A stretch of DNA of 64,000 nucleotides from Paraescarpia echinospica (Eukaryota; Annelida; Polychaeta; Sabellida; Siboglinidae), in assembly GCA_020002185.1 (NCBI GenBank), contig JAHLWY010000220.1, positions 1 to 64,000 on the forward strand, in the 5' to 3' direction. Shown here piece after piece: positions 56,285-64,000 of this stretch. A program made the translations under genes and the position numbers. The notes below the pieces were generated by a model. That model had not been told where the DNA came from, searched no databases, and saw nothing but the letters and a program-made list of their open reading frames with translations. Position 1 is the first letter of the stretch. Every line of letters starts with the position of its first letter.

Positions 56285-56560
56285 GGAGCCCTTATACTGC
56301 CTATAGCAATCTATGGTGAAGAAACCTGGACACTACGATCGCATGAGACGAGATAAGACATTCACCGCTGAATCCATCTCAGATGTCATCAGACATAGAC
56401 GACTGGGTGGTTTGGACAGGTCTGCCATATGCCAAACGAAAATCTTTTAAAAATAGCTTTCAAGGAAGACTTTAAGGACACAGAAAACGAGGAACGCCGT
56501 GGAAGAGGTGGAGTGACCAAGTTAGACAGAACATTGGACTTCCGAAAAATCGTTGAAAAA

Positions 56561-57490
56561 GCGCGTCACGCGTAACTCTGCGCGATTTTGTTAGCAACCT
56601 AAACAATGACAAATAAAACTGGTCGCCAAGAGGTAATTTCTGCACACGTCCTGCACACCTGAAGTTGGAACACGAAGACCTTTGATCATAGTAAAAACGC
56701 ATGTAAATATACGCGTATATATTGAATATATACACAGCTGATAGGGTGCATTACTATGGTAGTTTCGGTGGTTTCTAAGAGAGTACTCCAGATATTTAAA
56801 TTTTCTTCTATTTTGGTGCTTAGTGATGTTTCAAATTATTTGCCAATGTATGTTTTTGTTTGCCACACAATGGCATGCTATCTCCATATTCATTTACTTT
56901 ACAAATCGTCGAGGAGCCACCTTATTGTACTATTTCGTACAATTCAAGGATTACCTACTGATAACATAGAGTTACATCATTAATCTAGCGATATCTGGCT
57001 CGCATCAGTGACGCTGCCGTGGACCGCTGGCTGCAATCCAGTTGTACGGCAGGAACTGTTGTATCCACTGGCATGACATACAGCACAGAGTTGTATATGA
57101 CATGTACATAAATAAATGTCTGGCATAGAACATTTTAACTTGGATTTGTGTTACTGTGCTCCTAGATATAATATCTCATGACTAATTAATGGGTTAGGCC
57201 AGCAGCCAACATATTTTGGTTGGGGGTAGTGATCTGGAGATTTGTCATTGTGCTTCCTTGACAAAGTGACTAATGATAAATTAATGGGGTAGGCTGTAGC
57301 CTCCCGGTCATTCATTGGGGAAGGGTTGTGACCTAAATGAGTTTAACCTGAGGTCAATATCCCAGTTGGATTGTCCTAAACTGTTGACAGTTGGATGGCT
57401 CACACCGGAGCGACCAACGTGTGTCTGTTTTTAACTCTCGACAACATTTGGAGGCTTGCTCGTTACAATAGTTATTGTGAAACATCGAAT
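56561..57490. other. no recognised feature
   Basis: AT-rich. A ttaatgggktaggc phrase occurs twice (57187, 57281). No gene is seen. Confidence 0.4.
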
Positions 57491-57561
57491 ATGGTTATTT
57501 CCTGTGTAGCTTACAACTGTACCAACCGACAGAAGACAGGATCGATCATCTCTTTCCGCAG
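57491..57561 (+). CDS. putative THAP zinc-finger N-terminal exon
   Basis: ATG at 57491 opens a 71-base exon ending at a GTGAGA donor in phase 2. It encodes MVISCVAYNCTNRQKTGSII then SFR. The C....C spacing followed by ISF is the start of a THAP-type C2CH finger (normally ISFHRFP). THAP genes often have an intron near this point. The second half of the finger (the later Cys/His pair and conserved Trp) is not seen nearby, so the gene may be broken or may use an exon I missed. Confidence 0.5.
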
Positions 57562-58184
57562 GTGAGAATACTCAATTATACAATATAGCTTAGGTAATAG
57601 TCTGCATGAACATGGCCCATTGTCATTTATTTAGAAAATTAACAGTTTTAAAAACATTACAATCATGTGCAAATTTACAATAAATAACTTAAGTTGGTTG
57701 AATTATATACCAAAACGTTATTTAATAATAGTATTATGCATAGTTCTAGCATGGTCGACACGTTTTGTATATTACGACTAATAATTACTGATAATGGATA
57801 CTGCCCCCTGCATTTTGCTATTAATATATTATACATAAATTTTAGGGGGTTAGCTGCCCGTTAAGTCAATGTTTCCCGGGGTTACCATGCAGTTGCACTG
57901 ATTAATGAAAACTATTTTGGGGGTAAACTGGATTCAGGTAATTTCCAGCCACGTTTTGTGGATAAAACACTATCAAAATATTTATCGTGTGTGTGGGCGT
58001 GTATAGTATAATTATATAATGGATGCATATAATATATATATACATACATATACAGAAACACAACCCACCACACAGGCAAATAAGCGCGTGCACACACAGA
58101 CCATACACAGTTAACTGCTAGATCTATGCAAGCTCAGTTATTTTTCTTTTGACAGTTTAAATGAAATAAAACACATTTTTGTAG

Positions 58185-58482
58185 GAGACATGTCCTTGAG
58201 AATGTTGGACAGATAACATTCCAAAAGAATCTCGATATAAAGGTGGAAATGATTGTCATGGAGCAGCTGAGAAATGTTGTCTTCACGCAAGCTGCTGCAG
58301 ATGACCATTTCAGTGACAATGTCTTTGGAATGGACATCGACCATCTTTCTGCCCTGACAAGACAGTTTATCAAGGCATACCTTGCACTGCGGAAAAAAAA
58401 CACCAAGATTATCGCACATGAGAATATGCCATCATCCCTGTGGTGTTACTACTGCTTTAGTATAACACGTAAAAAGACATGA
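58185..58482 (+). CDS. possible second exon of the THAP-type gene
   Basis: A tttttgtag acceptor at 58184 opens a frame in phase 2, matching the exon ending at 57561. It reads RHVLENVGQITFQKNLDIKV, DDHFSDNVFGMDIDHLSALT and RQFIKAYLALRKKN to a stop at 58482. The HLS.LTRQ.IKAYL.LR segment resembles the C-terminal part of P-element-like/THAP9-type transposases. This is inference. It could be a relic and not a working gene. Confidence 0.4.
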
Positions 58483-58713
58483 ATACTACATAAAGAAAGA
58501 AGACACGTGTAAATAGAAAATGGCTGTATTCAACGAAGTCCCGGATGTAGAGGTAGGAGCGCGATAGCATAACACTACATCTCCCTTTCGAGTCCTTTAA
58601 GGATACGAAGACAACTCTACCTAATGATAGATGGTAGACAACCACCTATCACAAACACGTCTCAAGGGATTATTCTGCCCTTTTGTGAGACATGCCCCTG
58701 ACTGATCTATAGT

Positions 58714-59797
58714 TCACAGATCGAGTCTCTGTGGTGGAACGGATGTCCGCCCCGATCGCGTCACGGTCGTCACAGGTGGAGCCGCAGAAGTGCGCACCAC
58801 GCTTGGTGAAGCCTGTCTCGGTTGCAATGCCGAACTTTGCTGTCTCTCGTGTGAAGACGAACGTGGACGCGTCTCGTCGTTGTTCGTGCTCAATTCAGCG
58901 GTCTCCGTAGTCGCTCGGTCGGCACAAACGGGTTGTTCGTTCGGCGTCGGCACAATATGCCGCCGATTTCTACGCAGACAAGATGTCGGCGTCTTAACCA
59001 GGTACGAGCGAGGTGAGCCTGCCTGGCCTACCACTGTACCCCCCGTTCTCGTGTCCTGCACCCACACTGGATCGCCGACGTGTAGGGAAGCCAGAGGTCG
59101 CGCACGGTGAACACGATCGTACGCCTCGGTCTGTCGTTGTTTTAGACTCACTCGTCGTTCCTGTAGATGTCTCGATTCCTGCCAGCGAGGTTGCAGTGTC
59201 GACGCTAACACTGGGATCGAATTACGTAGCTGTCTACCCATCAGCAGCTCTGCTGGCGAATAGCCGCATTCAAGTGCTGTCGTACGATACGCCAAACAAG
59301 GCCCCGTACGGATCCGTTGATTTTCGCAGTAAGTTCTTTATCGTCTGAACCGCGCGTTCTGACTTTCCGTTACTCTGCGGGAAACGAGGGCTGCTGGTAA
59401 TGTGTACAAACCCTGTTCTCTCCGCGAAACGAGCAAACTCGTGTGCCGCATACTGCGGGCCGTTATCGGAAACAACCGTCTCCGGGACACCATGCCGCGC
59501 GAAGATTGACCGCAGGTGGAGATTCACATCAGACGCGCCCGTGTCGTCTAGCCTCGCTATCTCGACAAAACTCGAGTAATAGTCAACCACAAGTAGATAC
59601 GTCGCCTTCTTGAAATGAAGCATGTCGGTGCCGACTTTCTGCCAAGGTCGCAGATTCGGCTCTGACGCAATCAACGGCTCGACTGTGTTGCTACGCTCCA
59701 TCGCACACGTAGTACAGTTCTTGACAAGCTCCTCAAGCTGCCTGCTGAGTCCGGGCCACCAGACCGATGACTGGGCCCGCGAGCGACACTTGACCAC
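58714..59797 (-). pseudogene. gypsy integrase
   Basis: The second half of the zinc-binding motif (NCTTC), then the DDE core: D58 in GTDMLHF, D111 in VSDNGPQY and E147 in GKSERAVQ (Met at 59797 as 1), with the usual 35-residue D-to-E spacing. A frameshift near 59285 moves the C-terminal part (YSPAELLMGRQLRNSIP, then VGDPVWVQDTRTGG) into another frame. That frame ends at a stop at 58714 after a Ser/Arg-rich tail. Confidence 0.85.
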
Positions 59798-59800
59798 ACC

Positions 59801-60650
59801 TTAATGGCCCTCGTGTAGCTTGTCTAACATAGTCAACCGCATCGACGCCGGTATGACGAGCCGTACCCCTTTCAGTAGCAGACCGTTATGAATTGTCAGT
59901 TCACTCTGGACTTGCCAATACGGTCGCAAAGACGATGGCAATGATGGATGGCTTGGCCAACCCTCTAGGCAATATCGCATCACCTGGCGACACACCTCAT
60001 CGTCTTGCTGTCTAGCCCTAATCTCGGCCAGACGCGTCTCGGTTGCCGGTATCTCACTCTCCACCAGGCTCGCATGCGCTGATACTTCGTCTGTGAATCG
60101 CGACTCCTCCGCCGTCAGTGGTCTCACTATTGGAGCGCGCGACAACGCATCTGCAGTGTAGAGGTTCTTGCCGGGCACATGACTGATCGTGTACGCGTAC
60201 CGCATCAGTCGCATACGGAATCGCTGTATGCGTGGTGAAAGTTCATCTAGATTCTTCTTAGTGCTAAGAAGTGACACCAGAGGTCGGTGGTCGGTCTCGA
60301 CATGGAACTGCATTCCGTAGAGGTAGTCCGTAAATCTCTCAAGAGCCCACGTAGTCGCCAGAGCCTCCTTCTCAATCTGTGAGTAGCGCTGTTCCGTTGG
60401 CGTCATCGACCTCGATGCGTACGCCACGAGTCGTATCGCGCCGTCGTCACTCTGCAGTAGCACCGCCCCCAGACCAAATGATGACGCATCTGCGGACACT
60501 GTCGTCGCTCTGTGTGGGTCGTACAGAGCCAGCACTGGAGTGTTGCTTAGGTCTGTCTTCACGGCATCAAACGCTCTCTGTTGCCTCTCAACCCATGTCC
60601 ACAGATTTTCTTTCATAAGTAGATCACGTAGTGGCTGAGTTGTAGTCGAT
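59801..60650 (-). pseudogene. gypsy RNase H and spacer
   Basis: The frame encodes RAFDAVKTDLSNTPVLALYD, VSADASSFGLGAVLLQ, QRYSQIEKEALATTWALERF and HVETDHRPLVSLL, the RNase H acidic residues in context. The terminal HVPGKNLYTADALSRAP is the usual end of the domain. It ends in a stop near 59800 just before the integrase zinc-binding segment. Confidence 0.85.
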
Positions 60651-62605
60651 AAGTTGGCAACTTTCCTAGCTGATTAGCCATACCCAGAATGCGTCGAACG
60701 TCGCTCACGTTGATGGGCTGCTGCATCTCTGTGATGGCTCGCACCTTCGCAGGATCTGCCATGACCCCGTCAGCTGACACAATGTGACCAAGATACGAAA
60801 TGCTCGACTTGGCAAAGTCGCACTTATCAAAGTTCAAAGTCACATCGTTGTCCTCGAGACGACGGAAGACAGCCCTCACCCTCGCGTCGTGCTCTTCTAC
60901 CGAACTGCCGAAGATGATGACGTCGTCCATCAAACATAGAACACCAGGTAAATCATCGAGAATGCCACTCATCCGCTTCTGGTAGTACTCGGGAGCCGAA
61001 GTGATTCCGAAAGGCAGCCTCTTGAAGCAATATCTTCCGAAAGGAGTAATGAATGTCGTCAATTCTTGCGAAGACTTGGCTAGAGGGATCTGCCAGAAGC
61101 CTGAGTTGGCGTCCAACTTAGTGAAGACCTTCGCGCCCGCCAGCCTACCGAGTGTCTGATCGACTGAAGGAAGGTCGTGTTTCTCCCTCCTTACACTCTC
61201 GTTCAACTTCGTTAGGTCGACACAAATGCGAACTTTGTGTGTCTCCCTCTGCCCCTCAACGTCCGAAGAAGGGACAGCCTTCGGTTTCGCCACCACCACC
61301 ATGCCAGCACACCAGTCCGTCGGGCTTTCAATCCTGCGGATGACGTCAAGATTTTCCATTCTCTGAAGTTCCTTCCTGACGACCCCTAGCAACGGTATCG
61401 AGACTCGTCTCGATGTAGTCAATGCGAACGGCTTCGCGTCAGACCGTAGCTTGATTTCGTACTCGCCATTCATCTTCCCTAGGCCTCCAAATAGCTTCGG
61501 ATTGTCGCGTCTGTAGACGTCTGCTGCATCGACCGAGTCAACAGCAACACGTCTGACAAGATCAAGAGACTCGCACACTCTCCGACTAAGCAGTGACCTC
61601 GTCGGGCTATTGACGACGTACACGTCTTCGTGAATGACGACACCGTTTCGTGACAGCTTGCCACTGAACTTGCCCATGGTTTGTAGGACGCCGTCGTTCG
61701 CGCCTACAAGTTTTCTAATCGACCTGTCGAGTCGCGGACTACCTGCTTTCTTGTAGTCGTTGGCAGAGATCACAGTAACGTCGGCCCCAGTGTCCAACTT
61801 GAAGCAAACGTTCGTGCGAAGGCGAGTGTCCATTGCCTCCAAAACAATGGTGGACGTCCACGGTTGGTCGTCGCCCTTCGTCACTTCGCCGAGGAAAGCA
61901 AACTCCGACTCAGTGTGCTTAGTGACTGCGTCTACAGATCTCGTTGACCTGCATACAGCCCCAAAATGTCCGACTTTCTTACACTTGAAGCATGCTGCCT
62001 CACGCGCTGGGCACACTGACTTCTGTTGAGCCGGAGATCTCCCACAACAGTCACACTTCCGCGTCGAAGTTGACTGAGACTGAGCTTTCATCTTCTGTTT
62101 CGACTGGCTGGGTTTGTACGACTTCCTCGTCCGCACAAAGTCAACATTGCCGCCTGTCTTCGCCGCAAAGTTATTCCTCAACAGGGTCTGCTCTTTCCTT
62201 GCAGCCTCGTTCTGGCGTGCCATGTCGATTGCCTTCTTCAGTGTCAATGTCGCGTCCATCTGCAGTTTCAACGACAACGCCGCATCAGTGATGCCAACGA
62301 CAATACGATCCCTGATCATTTCATCGTTGAGCGCGCCGTACTCACAATGCTCCGCCAGGCAAAACAACGCAGTGATGAAACTGTCAACCATCTCGCCCTC
62401 CTCTTGGGAACGTCGGTTGAATTTAGCCCGCTCGAAAATCGCATTGCGTCGAACTACGAAGTGCGCATCAAACTTGCCTTTGACGACCGCATACACATTC
62501 CGTTGTTCATCTGTCAAGCCGAAGCCTGCCATGATATCGTCCGCCTCGTCACCCATCGCGTAGATAAGTGCGTTGACTTGAACTGTCTCGGCTTTCTCGT
62601 CCAGG
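60613..62605 (-). pseudogene. gypsy gag (C-terminal part), protease and reverse transcriptase
   Basis: Counting from the Met at 62556, residues 1-130 are gag capsid (VDSFITALFCLAEHCEYG). A CCHC knuckle (CFKCKKVGHFGAVC) lies at 189-202 and the protease DTGADVTVIS at about 255-264. RT runs from about 395: RICVDLTKLNESV, FTKLDANSGFWQI, RLPFGITSAPEYY and the catalytic CLMDDVIIFG at 541-550. The frame continues upstream of that Met to about 62605, so the Met is internal and gag is truncated there. A frameshift near 60655 separates it from RNase H. Confidence 0.85.
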
Positions 62606-63480
62606 GCTGACGCTGAACCAATCAGTTAATAGAACATTGCCAAGCGCTGAAAACAACTAGAACTACAAAATATGAAAACAAATACTAAGATACAAATTTT
62701 ACAATAACAATTTACATAATGTCAACAAAATACAAAACAAATCACTGTGTGATGGGAGACTCCACACTATATAATATTCACTTAAAAACAGCTTCCCCCA
62801 TTCATGACATAGACGCTCACGCTTCATAGACGAGACTGGCTGCACTGACCGTTTTATATACATATTAAATGGATGTATATGTTGCTTTCACTGAATTGTA
62901 CACGTTATAGTACGAATAAATATTATTATTGACAGTTTACGAAACATCATGAATTATTGCTCACACACAGTACCAACCTACCTGACAATCAATTCGCGTT
63001 TTCTGCCAGACTGCTTGGCACTTCGTTTCTTCCGTTCATCTTTGAGTTCTTTTAAACTCCAACTTTGATAAAACAGCTGATAACGTGGGTGAAAAATGCT
63101 CGATATAAGTATTATGTACACTACGTCGTGACCAACGATGGTGACTGACAGTGCTAGGCCTGACTTGCAAGGGATACTTCAGTATTTGCAAGTTTGTGTA
63201 GTTCGCTAGGGGGCAGCACATCATTTGTCAAAGGTCAATGAGTCCGTATTTGACATGATCGTTTGTTGCAAACCGTATTCGGGTAGATTTCTGTGTGTCA
63301 ACTTATTTAACCAAACATATTTAACCAAACGGCTTTCTAGTGAATTATTTGAAAAAAATCTTGCACAATGACAGCGTAAATGGATAATCGAAAGTCAGAA
63401 TTCGACAATGTCGACGTAAATGAAAAATCGAAAGTCAGAATTCGACAATTTACCTTGAATTTACCTTGAATCCTCCTCTT
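62606..63480. other. no gene; short tandem repeat at the right end
   Basis: AT-rich DNA. At about 63376-63450 the phrase aatcgaaagtcagaattcga occurs twice, followed by a repeated taccttgaat. Confidence 0.5.
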
Positions 63481-64000
63481 CTACTTAGTAGTCAAGGAGT
63501 TGACGAGGAAGGGAGTCAAACGTTGACTCGTGTAATCCTCCGCCCTATTGCGTAAATATTTGTCAATGTGACCCTTGAACTGGTTGATGTTTTTGGACAT
63601 CACTGCTGCTTCCGGAAGTCTATTCCAGTCGTTAACTATCCTTTGAGTAAAGGAGTACATGCGTATATCTAATCTTGAGTGCACTTTGGTTATTTTGAAG
63701 GGGTGCCCTCTTGTTTTGGTCTGTTTATTTTCCATAACAAAGAAATCTGCAGGAAGAATACTCTCTAACCCGTTGAATATTTTATAAACTTCCTGTAAAT
63801 CAGCACGGAGTCGTCTAGTTTCCAGAGTTGTGATATTTAGCACTCTTAAACGTCTTTGATAATCTAAGTGACTTAAATCTGAAATCATCCTGGTTGCCCT
63901 ACGTTGCACCTTTTCTAATAAGTCTATATCTTTTTGTTTGAATGGGCGCCATGCCTGAATGCAGTAGTCTAGGTGAGGTCTTACTAAGGACTTGTATAGT
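63481..64000 (-). pseudogene. LINE RT C-terminal part, running off the right edge
   Basis: The minus strand encodes LVRPHLDYCIQAWRPFKQKD, EKVQRRATRMISDLSHLDYQ, LETRRLRADLQEVYKIFNGL and IVNDWNRLPEAAVMS to a stop at 63481. This is the standard C-terminus of a CR1-like LINE, open over 142 codons and beyond, so rather young. It resembles the 17737-18400 element but is not identical. Confidence 0.85.

Larger units (their letters stand above)
52800..56560 (+). mobile_element. LINE in three pieces, interrupted by two other LINE fragments
   Basis: First piece 52800-53700: linker EKREIYRDKNRLVKKAIR, then RT blocks VYVNFVDSKAVFDTIWRDAL, DWFKVEIRVRQGCLPSPILF and DIRYADDTTLISTIFEKL. Second piece 54965-55225: TVREYCFLGSIVPSTERDVD and ALASVAFGRLRNNVF. 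Third piece 56285-56545: ILPIAIYGEETWTLRSHETR, LGWFGQVCHMP and RGTPWKRWSDQVRQN. The gaps are filled by 53785-54960 (minus) and 55230-56284 (plus). Stops show that it is dead. Confidence 0.78.
58495..62605 (-). mobile_element. Ty3/gypsy LTR retrotransposon, 5'-truncated
   Basis: Gag (partial), zinc knuckle, protease, RT, RNase H and integrase follow in the order that defines Ty3/gypsy. There is no env. After the pol stop comes a polypurine-like aaagggagatg, and a likely 3' LTR begins TGTTATG at 58574. Its far end is not defined. The N-terminal part of gag and the 5' LTR are missing to the right of about 62605. Lesions: a frameshift near 60655, a stop near 59800 and a frameshift near 59285. The coding part is more GC-rich than the flanks. 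Confidence 0.85.

Noticed and set aside
58785..62610. Plus-strand frames opposite the gypsy element
   Set aside because: Antisense shadows of the gag-pol frame, favoured by its higher GC content.

Overview
The window is animal genomic DNA. It has spliced exons with GT/AG borders, introns of 0.3 to 10 kb, an AT-rich background, long (CA)n/(TG)n microsatellites and a dense load of LINE, Ty3/gypsy and small DNA-transposon relics. The mix suggests a marine invertebrate, such as a lancelet, hemichordate or lophotrochozoan. The sequence alone does not settle which.

The one clear host gene lies on the minus strand and runs from the start codon at 46556 down to 2647, then leaves the window on the left. 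Thirteen exons can be placed to the base. They encode a signal peptide followed by two tandem modules, each a six-bladed LDLR-B (YWTD) beta-propeller plus one EGF-like domain. This is the N-terminal layout of LRP5/6-type receptors. The two six-exon cassettes have the same order, the same intron phases (1-1-2-1-2-1-1) and nearly the same exon lengths, so the gene grew by duplication of a whole cassette.

The introns and the upstream flank are mostly mobile DNA. 1-1.8 kb: L2/CR1-like LINE pieces. 8.7-9.4 kb: a 65-bp-arm foldback, a MITE-like element and a tRNA-like stretch. 12.4-14.9 kb: a dead LINE split by a 939-bp DNA transposon. 17-21.8 kb: three LINEs nested in one another. 23.0-23.8 kb, 40.1-41.3 kb and 49.1-49.9 kb: three broken copies of one unusual family, whose motifs resemble a FEN/XPG-like (PIN-fold) nuclease with a cysteine-rich tail. 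25.6-34 kb: four further LINEs, one GC-rich and flanked by a 15-bp target duplication. 37.4 kb and 41.3-41.8 kb: TIR elements.

Upstream of the receptor gene, 48.2-53.1 kb is a tandem-duplicated region. One repeat unit is interrupted by a 1.27-kb segment carrying a nuclease-family relic, and the neighbouring unit keeps the empty site. 51.5-56.6 kb is another nest of LINEs. 57.5-58.5 kb holds a possible two-exon THAP-finger gene or transposon relic. 58.5-62.6 kb is a Ty3/gypsy element on the minus strand with only a few lesions. The right edge enters one more LINE.
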